DNA from: an uncultured Kiloniellaceae bacterium
GTDB lineage: Bacteria > Pseudomonadota > Alphaproteobacteria > Kiloniellales > Kiloniellaceae
NCBI GenBank assembly: GCA_947493695.1
Contig: CANLSF010000002.1
Span: 620,001 to 684,000 of the forward strand
Length of the DNA: 64,000 nt
Direction: 5' to 3'
The notes below the pieces were generated by a model, which had not been told where the DNA came from, searched no databases, and saw only the letters and a list, made by a program, of their open reading frames with translations. A program made the translations under genes and the position numbers. The number at the start of each line of letters is the position of its first letter. Position 1 is the stretch's first letter. This document shows positions 1 through 11,586 of the stretch, piece by piece.

Positions 1-6
1 GCTAAT

Positions 7-480
7 TCAATTCAACAGCCATAGGGTGCCCGTCAGAATCGTGGCGTAGGACACCCAGGCTGCATAGGGAACGAACAACGCTCCCGCCAGCCGGTCCAGA
101 CGCCAGAACAACACCGTGTTCACAAGGATCACGAGCAGGAGAACCACAATCTCCGCCAGAGACCAGCCGATCTGCTGCAGGCCGAAAAAGAGGAACGACC
201 AGAGAAGGTTCAAGGCCAGCTGCAGGCCATAGACAAAAAGAGCCTGCTTTCGGGCCTGAGACGCTTTCTGACGCCAAACGCGCCAACCCGCGACCGCCAT
301 GAAGATAAAGAGCGTGGTCCAGACCGGCCCGAAAACCCAATCGGGCGGACTGAGTACTGACCTTTCAAGCGTCTGATACCAGTTGCTAACCGACGTCGCG
401 GTGATGGCGCCTCCAACGCCGGAAACGACAAAAGACAGCAGAAAAAATCCCACGAGACCGAACCAGTCGCGGCGTATCAT
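7..480 (-). CDS. TspO/MBR family membrane protein
   Basis: This 157-residue protein has five hydrophobic segments spread over its length, as expected of the TspO/MBR (peripheral benzodiazepine receptor) fold. The family signature is visible as W-Y-Q-T-L near residue 34, followed by P-P-D-W-V-F-G-P-V-W-T-T, and a later A-L-N-L-L-W-S stretch. Family members bind porphyrins and in alphaproteobacteria modulate tetrapyrrole or stress responses; the ligand here is not known. The start codon overlaps the stop of the histidine phosphatase gene by ATGA, so the two are translationally coupled. It is the last gene of a three-gene operon. Confidence 0.93.
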   Translation of the reverse strand: MIRRDWFGLVGFFLLSFVVSGVGGAITATSVSNWYQTLERSVLSPPDWVFGPVWTTLFIFMAVAGWRVWRQKASQARKQALFVYGLQLALNLLWSFLFFGLQQIGWSLAEIVVLLLVILVNTVLFWRLDRLAGALFVPYAAWVSYATILTGTLWLLN

Positions 481-1076
481 TCTGTTTCAATTCTCCCTAC
501 TACCGGGAACTCACCGCTACCGGATCGCTCCAGGACAATCATCTCCCCTGAGCGTGGAAAAACGTCTGTCAACGCGGTGATGTTAACCTGATGCGTAACA
601 AGAACCAGTGGTTCGTCAGACGGCTGATCACGCAACCACTCTCTCAACGCGTTCGTCGCAGCGGGTTGCTGCTCGCGCTGCCGGAAGAAGGAATTGAGGG
701 GCGGGAGTTCTTCCACGGCTCCCAGCTTCAGAAGTTCCGCAGTTTCCAGGCAGCGGCACCATTGGCTCGAAAACACACGCGCGGATCCGAGTCCCGCGTC
801 GCGAAGACGTGCGCCGATCCGTGCTGCCTGGGCACGGCCTTCGACGGAAAGGTTTCTTTGCGTACTGCAATCCCGCAGGGTGAAGTTGTTGGGATCACCT
901 GTCCCCGGCGCGACGGCATGGCGCATGATCACGATATGGCCTTCCTGAGCGATCGATCGCAAGAGAGAGGCGTCGTCCGCAGATGCAAAACTCTGCGGCA
1001 CAATGACAAGCAGGAGACTTAAAGCAACGGCAGTAATTTTCGAGCGACGTGCCGGATCAGTACAAAACTCTACCAT
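477..1076 (-). CDS. secreted histidine phosphatase family protein
   Basis: The product is about 199 residues with an N-terminal signal peptide (hydrophobic A-V-A-L-S-L-L-L-V-I-V-P core, likely cleavage after S-F-A-S-A). The phosphohistidine motif appears as M-R-H-A, with a second His in V-T-H-Q. Family members remove phosphate from small metabolites or proteins; the substrate is unknown and a periplasmic site is inferred. I chose the ATG at 1076 because the signal peptide then starts properly and the start overlaps the upstream stop by 7 nt; a longer in-frame start exists at 1130. It is coupled to the TspO gene downstream by ATGA. Confidence 0.85.
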   Translation of the reverse strand: MVEFCTDPARRSKITAVALSLLLVIVPQSFASADDASLLRSIAQEGHIVIMRHAVAPGTGDPNNFTLRDCSTQRNLSVEGRAQAARIGARLRDAGLGSARVFSSQWCRCLETAELLKLGAVEELPPLNSFFRQREQQPAATNALREWLRDQPSDEPLVLVTHQVNITALTDVFPRSGEMIVLERSGSGEFPVVGRIETE

Positions 1077-1570
1077 CCCCAGGTTCCGGGCGCGCCTTTG
1101 AAGGGGCCGACGATACGCGACGTAATCCATCCGCCGTAAAAGTCACCCGCCTGGGACTGAACCTTTTCATCACCGACCCAGCAGGACCCAACCCGTGAGG
1201 CATAAAAGGCGTAAAAACCCTGGATGGCTCGAAAGGAAGGGGTCGTCTCAGGATAACTCCAGCCCGCCTGAGGCGCGCAGGCTCCGTCAACGTTAAGAGT
1301 CCAATAACTGGCCGGTCCCTTGAACTCACAGAAAGATCCGCCCGGTTCAGGGCTCAGCAACACCTGCCGGACATCCTCTGGCGGAAAGTAATAGACGGGC
1401 GGGTGGCTGGTCTCCAGGACCCGATACCCACTGGTTGTCTCAGCGACGGTTTCTCCGGCAAAGATGACTGAGAGTCGTTCTTTTACCTTCTCAATACGCG
1501 GAGGCCTGGGATAGTCCCAAACAGATTCCTGGTCCGGTCCAGGAACGATATACAGACCTCTCTCAATCAT
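1070..1570 (-). CDS. DUF427 domain protein
   Basis: A 166-residue soluble protein matching the DUF427 family: repeated aromatic-rich beta segments, an R-V-L-E-T-S-H-P-P-V-Y-Y-F-P-P-E-D-V motif near the middle, a C-E-F-K-G motif with the common A-S-Y-W that follows it, and a closing G-D-F-Y-G-G-W-I-T. Such proteins are small beta-barrel-like proteins of unknown biochemical role. It is the first gene of the operon with the histidine phosphatase and TspO genes, with a 7-nt overlap to the next start. The TspO partner suggests a membrane-stress or tetrapyrrole link, but that is only context. Confidence 0.88.
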   Translation of the reverse strand: MIERGLYIVPGPDQESVWDYPRPPRIEKVKERLSVIFAGETVAETTSGYRVLETSHPPVYYFPPEDVRQVLLSPEPGGSFCEFKGPASYWTLNVDGACAPQAGWSYPETTPSFRAIQGFYAFYASRVGSCWVGDEKVQSQAGDFYGGWITSRIVGPFKGAPGTWGW

Positions 1571-1644
1571 AGTGGTGTTCTCCTCCCATCCATCATGAAA
1601 GATACGTCTGAAAGGTCGCGGCGGATCAGCCTCTCAGTATCAAT

Positions 1645-3069
1645 TTAGCTGTTGTTCCATGGCCCGTGATGCGCACCTGGTGCATCGAAGCGCTCAAAAC
1701 TGTGCGCCCCGAAAAAATCGCGCTGTGCCTGGATCATATTGGCCGTGGAACGGCTGGTACGCATCATATCGAAATATGAAAGCGCCGCGGAGAGTGCGGG
1801 CACAGGCAAACCTGACAGAGCCGAAACCGCAACGGTCTCACGCAAAGCCTGTTCGTTGTCTCTCAAAAGCGCGGCGAAGAAATCCGAGAACATCAAGTTC
1901 AGTGCCGGATTTTCGGTCAGGGCACCAGCCATGTCATTCAGCATTGTCGAGCGGATAATACAGCCGGCCCGCCAGACCCGTGCGACATCCGGCAAGGGAA
2001 GCGACCAGTTATATGCTTCCGAAGCGGAAGACAGCAGTCCGAACCCCTGGGCATAGCAGACGATCTTTCCGGCAATCAGGGCCTGCTCGAGAGCATCGAT
2101 CTTGAGAGCATTCGACTCGAGTGCGCTGGGGGCCGCACCGAAGAGGCTTTCACCGGCTTTACGTTCGTCAAGTCGGGAGGAAAGGTTGCGCGCCGCCACA
2201 GCCGCTTCGATGACCGTTGCAGGTGCCGCCAGATGCAGCGCCTCGACGGCGGTCCAGCGCCCGGTACCCTTTTGGCCGGCGCGATCCAGAATGATGTCGA
2301 GCAGCGGCTTGCCACTCTTGGCATCGTCGCAACGCGAAACCTCGGCAGAAATCTCAATCAGGTAGGATTTCAGCGGCCCTTCGTTCCAACGAGCGAAGAC
2401 CTCGCCGATCTCCGCCGCCGACATCCCGAAACCGTCGCGCATGATGCCGTAGACTTCGGCAATCATCTGCATGTCGGCGTATTCGATGCCGTTGTGCACA
2501 GACTTCACGAAATGGCCGGAACCGCCCTCGCCCATCCACTGGGCACAGGCCTGGCCTTCATGTTTTGCGGATATGGCTTCCAAAATATGCGAAACCCGGT
2601 CCCAGGCGTCGCGCGCACCGCCGCCCATGATTGAGGGACCGTGGCGCGCGCCCTCCTCGCCACCGGATACACCGATACCCAGGAAAGGAACGCCCGCAGC
2701 TTTCGCTTCTTCTGTGCGCCGGTTGGTGTCATGGAAGTTGGCATTGCCTGCATCAATGATCAGATCGTCACTGTCCAACAAGCCGCGCAAAACCGTGATT
2801 TGCTGGTCCAGGATCTCACCGGCAGGCAGCATGATGATAATGGAGCGCGAGGGTTTGATGGCAGCGACGAAGGATTCCAGGCTCTCGCAAGGTACGACCT
2901 GAGCGGCCAATTCGCCTGCATCCGCGTGAAATTTTCTGGTGGTCTCCGTCGTACGGTTGAAAACGGCTATTTTGAAGCCTTTTTCCGCGATATTGAGCGC
3001 GAGACTGGCCCCCATGGTACCGAGACCGATCAGACCGATCTCCGCGAGTTCACTGTCACCTACTGCCAT
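1645..3069 (-). CDS. gnd: 6-phosphogluconate dehydrogenase, decarboxylating
   Basis: The 474-residue length fits the long dimeric form of the enzyme, which oxidises 6-phosphogluconate to ribulose 5-phosphate and CO2 in the pentose phosphate pathway. An N-terminal Rossmann motif G-L-I-G-L-G-T-M-G and the N-R-T-T following the second strand suggest NADP use. The active-site stretch K-S-V-H-N-G-I-E-Y-A-D-M-Q is intact, with Lys and His/Asn in their expected places, and the C-terminal all-helical domain is complete. An AGGGG ribosome site lies just before the ATG. It stands alone, separated from the propionate operon by about 130 nt. Confidence 0.97.
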   Translation of the reverse strand: MAVGDSELAEIGLIGLGTMGASLALNIAEKGFKIAVFNRTTETTRKFHADAGELAAQVVPCESLESFVAAIKPSRSIIIMLPAGEILDQQITVLRGLLDSDDLIIDAGNANFHDTNRRTEEAKAAGVPFLGIGVSGGEEGARHGPSIMGGGARDAWDRVSHILEAISAKHEGQACAQWMGEGGSGHFVKSVHNGIEYADMQMIAEVYGIMRDGFGMSAAEIGEVFARWNEGPLKSYLIEISAEVSRCDDAKSGKPLLDIILDRAGQKGTGRWTAVEALHLAAPATVIEAAVAARNLSSRLDERKAGESLFGAAPSALESNALKIDALEQALIAGKIVCYAQGFGLLSSASEAYNWSLPLPDVARVWRAGCIIRSTMLNDMAGALTENPALNLMFSDFFAALLRDNEQALRETVAVSALSGLPVPALSAALSYFDMMRTSRSTANMIQAQRDFFGAHSFERFDAPGAHHGPWNNS

Positions 3070-3202
3070 TTTGCCCCTGATGCTTCCTGCTAACTAATCC
3101 ATTCAGGGGCACAAACTAATAACTGGAAGCCATCGCGTCCATCGAAAGAGACGCCCTTCAGCTATCGCAGAGCAATCTGACAGGAACCCGGGGCTCCCTT
3201 CC

Positions 3203-5128
3203 CTATTGTGAGGCGAAGGATCCGATACCGCGGGCCTTGAGCGTCTCCGAAATCTCAGCGAGCACTGTGGGGTCGTCGATTGTCGCAGGCATCTTCCATT
3301 CCGCGCCGTCAGCGATCTTCTGCATGGTGCCGCGCAGGATCTTGCCGGAGCGGGTTTTCGGCAAGCGTTCGACACAGATCGCCAGCTTGAAAGCCGCGAC
3401 CGGGCCAATGACCTCGCGCACCCGTTGCACGACCTCTTTCTCGATGCTGGCCGTGTCGCGGTCGACATCCGCACTCAGGATCAGAAATCCGACCGGGATC
3501 TGGCCCTTCAGGGCGTCTTCCACACCTACCACCGCGCATTCGGCAACGGCGGGGTGCCCGGCAATGGCTTCCTCGATACCACCGGTCGAGAGGCGGTGTC
3601 CCGCGACATTGATGATGTCGTCGGTGCGCGACATGATGAAGAGATAGCCGTCTTCATCCATCATGCCGGCGTCCGCGGTTTTGTAGAACCCAGGGAACTC
3701 GCTCAGATAAGCTTCCTTAAAACGCTCGTCGGCCTTCCAGAGCGTGGGCAGGCTGGAGGGCGGCAAGGGAAGCTTCACAACAATGTTTCCGAGTGTGCCG
3801 GTCGGAACCGGGTGGCCCTCGTCATCCAGAACCTGAACGTCATAACCAGGCATGGGCACTGTCGGCGAACCCAGCTTGACCGGAAGCGCGCCAAGTCCCA
3901 CAGGATTGCCCGCAATGGTCCAACCGGTTTCCGTCTGCCACCAGTGATCGATGACCGGGACCTTCAGCTTCTCCTGCGCCCATTCAATGGTGTCTGGATC
4001 AGCCCGCTCACCCGCCAGAAACAGCGTGCGCAAACTGGATATGTCGTAGTTTCCGATCAGACTGCCGGAGGGGTCTTCCTTTTTGATCGCACGGAACGCA
4101 GTCGGTGCCGTGAAAAGCGCCGCCACATTATGCTCGTCGATGATGCGCCAGAAGGTTCCGGCGTCCGGCGTTCCGACCGGTTTGCCCTCGAAAAGGATGG
4201 AGGTGCAACCCTTGAGAAGCGGCGCATAGACGATGTAGGAGTGCCCGACCACCCAACCGACATCCGAGGCTGCCCAGAAGACTTCCCCCTCATCCACACC
4301 GTAGATGGCGTTCATCGACCAGTGCAGCGCAACCATGTGACCACCGTTGTCACGCACAACCCCCTTCGGCTGGCCGGTCGTGCCGGAGGTGTAGAGAATG
4401 TAGAGCGGGTCGGTCGCCTTCACCGGCGTGCAAGGCACCTTGGTGCCGTTCGCCTTGTGGGCTTCGACGGCGGTTTTGTAGTCAAGATCACGTCCTTCAA
4501 TCAGGTCGCAGACCAATTGCTCACGCTGCAGAATAATGCAGCAATCCGGCTTCTGATCCACCATATCGATGGCGGCATCCAGCAGCGGCTTATAGGCTAC
4601 GGTTCGTCCCGGCTCCAGACCGCATGAGGCCGAGATAATGGCCTTGGGCGTGCAATCCTCAATGCGGGTTGCAAGTTCATTGGCTGCGAAGCCGCCGAAG
4701 ACCACGGAATGCACTGCGCCCAATCTTGCGGACGCCAGCATCGCAACCGCAGCCTCCAGAACCATGGGCATGTAGATGATGACGCGGTCGCCTTTGCCAA
4801 CGCCCCGGTCTTTCAGGACAGCCGCGAGCGCTTCGACCTCGGTCTGCAGCTCAGCATAAGTAACGCTGCGCTTGCTACCGGTCATGGCGCTGTCAAGGAT
4901 CATTGCTACCTGATCGGCACGTCCGGAGTGAACATGGCGGTCGATCGCATTGTGACAGGTATTGCAGGTCGCATCCGGGAACCAGTGACCGTAAACACCG
5001 CTTTCGGGATCGAAAACCCGGCTCCAGGGCTCATACCAATCGAGTTCTTTAGCACAGGTTTCCCAGAAAGCCTCCGGGTCCGACTGCCAGCTCGCATAGG
5101 CTTCCTGGTAGCGCGATTCATTCGTCAT
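3203..5128 (-). CDS. prpE: propionyl-CoA synthetase
   Basis: This 641-residue acyl-CoA synthetase activates propionate with ATP and CoA. It shows the AMP-binding P-loop Y-T-S-G-T-T-G-Q-P-K-G, the PrpE-like D-V-G-W-V-V-G-H-S-Y-I-V-Y segment, a W-W-Q-T-E-T-G-W motif and the C-terminal P-K-T-R-S-G-K-I-L-R-G motif whose Lys is both catalytic and the usual acetylation site. A strong AGGGAGGT ribosome site precedes the ATG. It follows the mutase gene after 64 nt and is the last gene of the propionate operon. Acetyl-CoA synthetase is the main alternative; the propionate operon context favours PrpE. Confidence 0.93.
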   Translation of the reverse strand: MTNESRYQEAYASWQSDPEAFWETCAKELDWYEPWSRVFDPESGVYGHWFPDATCNTCHNAIDRHVHSGRADQVAMILDSAMTGSKRSVTYAELQTEVEALAAVLKDRGVGKGDRVIIYMPMVLEAAVAMLASARLGAVHSVVFGGFAANELATRIEDCTPKAIISASCGLEPGRTVAYKPLLDAAIDMVDQKPDCCIILQREQLVCDLIEGRDLDYKTAVEAHKANGTKVPCTPVKATDPLYILYTSGTTGQPKGVVRDNGGHMVALHWSMNAIYGVDEGEVFWAASDVGWVVGHSYIVYAPLLKGCTSILFEGKPVGTPDAGTFWRIIDEHNVAALFTAPTAFRAIKKEDPSGSLIGNYDISSLRTLFLAGERADPDTIEWAQEKLKVPVIDHWWQTETGWTIAGNPVGLGALPVKLGSPTVPMPGYDVQVLDDEGHPVPTGTLGNIVVKLPLPPSSLPTLWKADERFKEAYLSEFPGFYKTADAGMMDEDGYLFIMSRTDDIINVAGHRLSTGGIEEAIAGHPAVAECAVVGVEDALKGQIPVGFLILSADVDRDTASIEKEVVQRVREVIGPVAAFKLAICVERLPKTRSGKILRGTMQKIADGAEWKMPATIDDPTVLAEISETLKARGIGSFASQ

Positions 5129-5192
5129 TTGTACCTCCCTTAGTACGCCGTTTCGGACCTGGCAATCTCAAGCAGAGCCGCCAGGCTGCAGG

Positions 5193-7328
5193 TCAGCGAT
5201 TTCGTCTTGATCCGGTCAGGCAACCCAGCACCGCGTTTGCGGCTTCGATCACATTTGTGCCCGGACCGAAGATATCAGCCACACCGGCGTCACGCAGGAA
5301 CCCGTAATCCTGTTCGGGAATGACCCCACCGCAAACCACGGTAATATCCTCTGCGCCCTTCGCCTTCAGATCCCCGATCAGTTCGGGGATCAGTGTTTTG
5401 TGTCCCGCCGCCAGAGACGAAACCCCGACCACATCGACCTTCAGGTCGATCGCCCGGTCAGCCACTTCCTGCGGTGTCTCGAACATGTCGGAGAGATCCA
5501 CCGTGAAGCCCATATCGGCAAACGCCGTCGCAATCACTTTGGCACCACGGTCATGTCCGTCCTGGCCCATTTTCGCCAGCAGGATATGCGGCTTGCGGCC
5601 AAAGCTCTCGGCATAGTCGAGGATACGGCGCTGTAAGGCTTCGTATTCGACATCACCGGCGTAGGCATCGTTGTAAACACCGGCGATCACCCGCGTGGTG
5701 GCCTTATGCCGGGCAAAGGCGCGCTCCATGGCACTGGAGATCTCGCCCAGTGTCGCACGCGCCTTGGCCGCTTTGACGGCGAGTTCCAGCAGGTTGCCTT
5801 CGCCGGATTCCGCCGCGGCTTCCAAGGCCTCCAGTGCCGACTTGCAGGCCGCCGGGTTTCGGGTCTTTTTGATCTGGTTCAGACGCGCCACCTGCGCTTC
5901 GCGCACCTTGACGTTGTCGATATCGAGGATATCGACCGGCGGTTCGTTCTCCAGGGTGTACTTGTTCACACCGACCACCACGGTTTCGCGTTGATCGACG
6001 CTGGCCTGTCGTTTGGCGGCGGCCTCTTCGATACGCATTTTAGGCAGACCCTGCTCTACCGCCTTGGTCATACCGCCCAGGGCCTCGACCTCCTGGATCA
6101 TGGACCAGGCTTCGTCCACAAGATCCTGGGTCAGACGCTCGATGTAATAGGATCCTCCCAGCGGATCGACCACATCGGTGACGCCGGTTTCATGTTGCAG
6201 AATAAGCTGCGTGTTGCGGGCGATACGTGCCGAGAATTCCGTCGGCAGTGCAATGGCCTCGTCGAAAGAGTTTGTGTGTAGAGACTGGGTGCCGCCCAGA
6301 ACAGCTGCCATAGCCTCGAAAGCCGTGCGCACGACGTTGTTGTAGGGATCCTGTTCTGTGAGGGACACGCCCGAGGTCTGACAATGAGTGCGCAGCATTT
6401 TCGAACGCTCGGACTTGGCACCGAAATCGGTCATGATCTTGGCCCAGAGTTGACGCGCGGCGCGCAGCTTCGCGACCTCCATGAAGAAATCCATACCGAT
6501 GCAGAAGAAGAACGACAGGCGTCCTGCAAAGGCGTCCACATCCAATCCGCGCGACATGGCGGCACGGACATATTCCATGCCGTCGGCCAGCGTGAAGGCC
6601 AGCTCCTGTGCCAGTGTCGAGCCCGCTTCCTGCATGTGATAGCCGGAGATGGAGATGGAGTTGAACTTGGGCATCTCCTGCGCGGTGTAAACGATGATGT
6701 CCGAGATGATGCGCATGGAAGGTGTCGGCGGGTAGATGTAGGTGTTGCGCACCATGAATTCTTTGAGGATATCGTTCTGGATGGTGCCTGAGAGCTTGGA
6801 GCGATCCACGCCCTGCTCCTCACCCGCGACGATGAACATCGCAAGAACCGGAATCACCGCCCCGTTCATTGTCATGGAGACCGACATCTGATCGAGCGGA
6901 ATGCCGTCGAAGAGGATTTTCATGTCTTCGACACTGTCGATGGCAACCCCTGCCTTGCCCACGTCACCGACAACGCGCGGATGATCGGAATCGTAGCCGC
7001 GGTGGGTCGCCAGATCGAAGGCTACCGAAAGTCCTTTTTGTCCGGCGGCCAGGTTCTTGCGGTAAAAAGCGTTGGATTCTTCCGCCGTGGAGAAACCGGC
7101 ATACTGGCGAATGGTCCAGGGTCGCCCGGCATACATGGTCGCCTTTACCCCGCGCGTGAAGGGCGCGACACCGGGAACTTCCGCCGCGGCATCTTCCGGC
7201 AGATCGGCCGCCGTATAGAGAGGCTTCCGCGGCAGGCCGTCCGGCGTTGTTTTCTCAAGCGTAGCGGGATCGGCGCCCTTGAGTTCCTTGGAGGCCAGCG
7301 TCTTCCAGTCATCGAGTGTATTGCTCAT
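5193..7328 (-). CDS. scpA: methylmalonyl-CoA mutase
   Basis: A 711-residue B12-dependent mutase that converts methylmalonyl-CoA to succinyl-CoA. The N-terminal TIM-barrel part carries the [13 protein letters not shown] substrate-binding segment, and the C-terminal cobalamin domain carries the D-G-H-D-R-G signature that ligates cobalt through His. The length fits the catalytic large chain, and no small-chain partner is beside it, so a homodimer is likely. The start overlaps the stop of pccA by ATGA, giving tight coupling. A methylmalonyl-CoA epimerase would be needed for the full pathway and is not in the window. Confidence 0.96.
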   Translation of the reverse strand: MSNTLDDWKTLASKELKGADPATLEKTTPDGLPRKPLYTAADLPEDAAAEVPGVAPFTRGVKATMYAGRPWTIRQYAGFSTAEESNAFYRKNLAAGQKGLSVAFDLATHRGYDSDHPRVVGDVGKAGVAIDSVEDMKILFDGIPLDQMSVSMTMNGAVIPVLAMFIVAGEEQGVDRSKLSGTIQNDILKEFMVRNTYIYPPTPSMRIISDIIVYTAQEMPKFNSISISGYHMQEAGSTLAQELAFTLADGMEYVRAAMSRGLDVDAFAGRLSFFFCIGMDFFMEVAKLRAARQLWAKIMTDFGAKSERSKMLRTHCQTSGVSLTEQDPYNNVVRTAFEAMAAVLGGTQSLHTNSFDEAIALPTEFSARIARNTQLILQHETGVTDVVDPLGGSYYIERLTQDLVDEAWSMIQEVEALGGMTKAVEQGLPKMRIEEAAAKRQASVDQRETVVVGVNKYTLENEPPVDILDIDNVKVREAQVARLNQIKKTRNPAACKSALEALEAAAESGEGNLLELAVKAAKARATLGEISSAMERAFARHKATTRVIAGVYNDAYAGDVEYEALQRRILDYAESFGRKPHILLAKMGQDGHDRGAKVIATAFADMGFTVDLSDMFETPQEVADRAIDLKVDVVGVSSLAAGHKTLIPELIGDLKAKGAEDITVVCGGVIPEQDYGFLRDAGVADIFGPGTNVIEAANAVLGCLTGSRRNR

Positions 7329-9331
7329 GCCGCAAACTCCATCATGACTGCGTCGACAGCCAGACTGTCGCCGACGCTCACCAGGATTTTTTCGACCACC
7401 GCCGATTTTTCCGCACGCAGGACGTTTTCCATCTTCATGGCTTCAACGATGGCCAGGGGCTGTCCTTCTTCGACTCTGTCGCCCTCGCCAACCTGCAGAT
7501 TGATCACCAGACCAGGCATGGGACAGAGCAGCAGGTTCGACGTATCCGGCGCTTCCTTGCGCGGCATGCGGTCGGCAAGCTCCGCGAGACGCGGGGTGAG
7601 AACCTGAAGCCTGCAATCAACGCCGCGATGGCGCAGACGAAACCCGCCGGGGACCGCGGCAACCTTAAACCAATAGAGTTTGCCATCGATCTTCATTTCG
7701 GCCACAGGCTGGCCGGGCTGCCAACTGGTCTCGACTCCGAGTTTGCCGGCCCCTTCCACGGCGACCTGATAGCCGCCCGCGACAACGTCAAGTGCGACCG
7801 CAGTGCGCTTTTCTTCAAGACAGACAACGCGCTTAACCGCAGCGGTTCCAGAGGCTTTACGGAAGCGGGCACCGGAGATCCCGGCCCGCCGTTTTGTAAC
7901 GATGTCATCCAGAATCGCCGCGCAGGCAGCCAACCGAGCCTCGCTTTCCGTGTCGGGTGTAACACCCAGAAATCCGTCGGGGTATTCCTCGGCAATGAAG
8001 CCCGTGGTCAGACGGCCCTCCCGCCAGCGCGGATGGTCCATGAGCGCCGAGAGGAACGGCAGGTTGTTGCCCACACCCTCCACCACGAACTGATCAAGGG
8101 CGTCGGACATGGCATCAACCGCCTCGATCCGGGTCGGCGCCCAGGTGCAGAGCTTCGCGATCATCGGGTCATAAAACATGGAGATCTCGGACCCCTCGAC
8201 AACACCGGTGTCGTTGCGGATTGCGAGTGTCTCGGTCGCCGCTTCCACCGGCGGCTGATAGCCGCTCAGCCGGCCGATTGAAGGCAGGAATTTACGGTAG
8301 GGGTCCTCAGCATAGAGGCGGCTTTCCACCGCCCAGCCATTCAGCACGATATCATCCTGGCTCATGGCAAGTTTCTCACCCGCCGCAACCCGGATCATCT
8401 GCTCGACCAGATCGATACCCGTGATCAGTTCGCTCACGGGATGCTCAACCTGCAGACGGGTGTTCATCTCAAGGAAATAAAAGTTCCGGTCCTTGTCGGC
8501 GATGAATTCCACGGTTCCGGCGGAGTGATAGCCGACCGCCTTAGCCAAAGCCACAGATTGCTCGCCCATGGCCTTGCGGGTTGCCGCGTCGAGGAAAGGC
8601 GATGGCGCTTCTTCGACCACCTTCTGATTCCGGCGCTGGATCGAACACTCGCGTTCGCCGACGTAGACACAGTTTCCATGCTGATCCGCCAGTAACTGGA
8701 TTTCGATATGGCGTGGTTCGGTGACGAACTTCTCGATAAAGATCCGGTCGTCGCCAAAACTGGACGCGGCTTCGGATTTTGACCGGTCGAAACCTTCGCG
8801 GGCTTCGGCATCGTTCCAGGCAATACGCATGCCTTTGCCGCCGCCGCCGGCAGAGGCCTTGATCATGACCGGATAACCGATGTCCGAGGCAATCTTAACG
8901 GCATGCTCCGCATCGTCGATCAGCCCCATGTGTCCGGGAACGATCGAGACATTGGCCTCGGCGGCGATCTTCTTGGAGGTAATCTTGTCGCCCATGGCCT
9001 CAATGGCATTGGGCGGCGGGCCGATGAAGGTGATTCCTTCGGCCTTGAGGCGCTCCGCGAATTCACGGCGCTCGGAAAGAAAACCATAGCCCGGATGAAC
9101 CGCGTCGGCACCGGTCTGCTTACAGGCCTCGATGATCTTATCGATGATCAGATAGCTTTCAGCAGCGGCGGGCGGGCCGATATGCACCGCCTCATCCGCC
9201 ATCTCTACATGGAGCGCGGCCTTATCAGCGTCCGAATAAACCGCAACCGTGCCGATGCCCAGGCGCTTGGCGGTCCTGAAGACCCGGCAGGCGATTTCAC
9301 CACGGTTGGCGACCAGTATTTTCTTAAACAT
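7325..9331 (-). CDS. pccA: propionyl-CoA carboxylase alpha subunit (biotin-containing)
   Basis: This 668-residue protein joins an N-terminal biotin carboxylase ([13 protein letters not shown] start, glycine-rich [14 protein letters not shown] loop, catalytic [10 protein letters not shown]) to a C-terminal biotin carrier domain. The biotinylation site E-A-M-K-M-E-N places the modified Lys at residue 633. With the beta subunit it carboxylates propionyl-CoA to methylmalonyl-CoA. It lies 19 nt after pccB and overlaps the mutase start. Acyl-CoA carboxylases for other substrates look alike; the neighbouring mutase, PrpE and PccR-type regulator point to propionyl-CoA. Confidence 0.95.
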   Translation of the reverse strand: MFKKILVANRGEIACRVFRTAKRLGIGTVAVYSDADKAALHVEMADEAVHIGPPAAAESYLIIDKIIEACKQTGADAVHPGYGFLSERREFAERLKAEGITFIGPPPNAIEAMGDKITSKKIAAEANVSIVPGHMGLIDDAEHAVKIASDIGYPVMIKASAGGGGKGMRIAWNDAEAREGFDRSKSEAASSFGDDRIFIEKFVTEPRHIEIQLLADQHGNCVYVGERECSIQRRNQKVVEEAPSPFLDAATRKAMGEQSVALAKAVGYHSAGTVEFIADKDRNFYFLEMNTRLQVEHPVSELITGIDLVEQMIRVAAGEKLAMSQDDIVLNGWAVESRLYAEDPYRKFLPSIGRLSGYQPPVEAATETLAIRNDTGVVEGSEISMFYDPMIAKLCTWAPTRIEAVDAMSDALDQFVVEGVGNNLPFLSALMDHPRWREGRLTTGFIAEEYPDGFLGVTPDTESEARLAACAAILDDIVTKRRAGISGARFRKASGTAAVKRVVCLEEKRTAVALDVVAGGYQVAVEGAGKLGVETSWQPGQPVAEMKIDGKLYWFKVAAVPGGFRLRHRGVDCRLQVLTPRLAELADRMPRKEAPDTSNLLLCPMPGLVINLQVGEGDRVEEGQPLAIVEAMKMENVLRAEKSAVVEKILVSVGDSLAVDAVMMEFAA

Positions 9332-9350
9332 GCGTGTTCCCCACCCCGAG

Positions 9351-10882
<1,532 letters not shown>

Positions 10883-10883
<1 letters not shown>

Positions 10884-11461
10884 CAGCTGAGCCCTCTCGC
10901 CTTGAGGAAGCGCCAGGCTGCGGGGAATACGGCCGCAGCCAATGCTGCCTTGGCAAAGCCGCCCAGGATGAAGGGATAGAGGCCCCATTCCAGGATCGGC
11001 TTATCCCAACCGAAGAGAACACCGAGCCAGAGCACACCCGGCAGCATAAGGATCGCCGTTCCAAGGACCGCCACGGCAAAGGCCGAGAAGATATTCCGGT
11101 CCCAGCCGCGTTCCGCCAGCATGCCCGATACATAAACCGCAATCAGAAAGCCCAGGAGATAGCCACCGGTCGGCCCCATCATGTAGGCTATGCCTATTCC
11201 CTTTTCCGGCGTTCCTGTGAAGACCGGCAGGCCGATTGCGCCTTGCACGAGATAAAAGGCGACGGCCGCCAGGCCCAGACGCGGACCGAGTGCCAGGCCA
11301 AGACCGATCACCACGAAGGTCTGCATGGTCATTGGCACGGGATAGAAGGGTATCGCGACCTTCGCCGAGAGAGTGATAAGAAGCGACGAAGCGGCCACGA
11401 TGATGATATTGCGCAGCATCGAATGATCGAAATTTCTCGAAAGAGCAGCATGCAGTGTCAT
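10883..11461 (-). CDS. bioY: BioY biotin transporter (S component)
   Basis: A 192-residue membrane protein with six predicted hydrophobic segments. The BioY signatures V-P-M-T-M-Q-T-F and [11 protein letters not shown] are both present. BioY is the biotin-binding S component of ECF-type transporters and can work alone or with shared AT units, none of which are nearby. The start at 11461 follows a GGAGGG ribosome site; a longer in-frame start at 11563 would lie inside the operator region and is unlikely. As first gene of the propionate operon it ties biotin supply to synthesis of the biotin enzyme PccAB. Confidence 0.93.
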
Positions 11462-11526
11462 TTGATCCCTCCAGACCCTAAAACTGAAGTCCACTGTATA
11501 CACCGCAAAGCCCCGGGAGTTCACGC

Positions 11527-11556
11527 TTGAAAGAGTGGCAATGTTAAAACTATAAT
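11527..11556 (+). promoter_or_regulatory. sigma-70 promoter of the PccR-type regulator gene
   Basis: TTGAAA at 11527-11532 and a perfect TATAAT at 11551-11556 are separated by 18 bp. The predicted transcript start near 11563 falls within or just after the first TTGCAA site, which would suit autorepression. Read from sequence; not tested. Confidence 0.6.
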
Positions 11557-11577
11557 GTTGCAACTTTTAAATTGCAA
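11549..11577 (-). promoter_or_regulatory. sigma-70 promoter of the bioY-pcc operon
   Basis: On the minus strand TTGCAA (11577-11572) and TATAGT (11554-11549) are separated by exactly 17 bp. The -35 box is itself one of the two TTGCAA operator-like sites, and the -10 overlaps the -10 of the opposing promoter, so only one direction could be occupied at a time. Confidence 0.6.
11558..11577. promoter_or_regulatory. paired TTGCAA operator for the PccR-type regulator
   Basis: Two self-complementary TTGCAA hexamers start at 11558 and 11572. As I recall it, the PccR site of Rhodobacter sphaeroides is a pair of TTTGCAAA palindromes 4 bp apart. Here the cores match, but the centres are 14 bp apart rather than 12, and the outer bases vary (GTTGCAAC and ATTGCAAA). 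The position between the divergent regulator and operon supports the assignment. Confidence 0.65.
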
Positions 11578-11586
11578 AATTGTGTA

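Noticed and set aside
3425-4627. 400-codon plus-strand frame inside prpE
   Set aside because: It is antisense to a clear acyl-CoA synthetase, with no domain motif. High GC coding sequence often yields such long shadows.
7316-8281. 321-codon plus-strand frame inside pccA
   Set aside because: Antisense to the biotin carboxylase, no recognisable motif.
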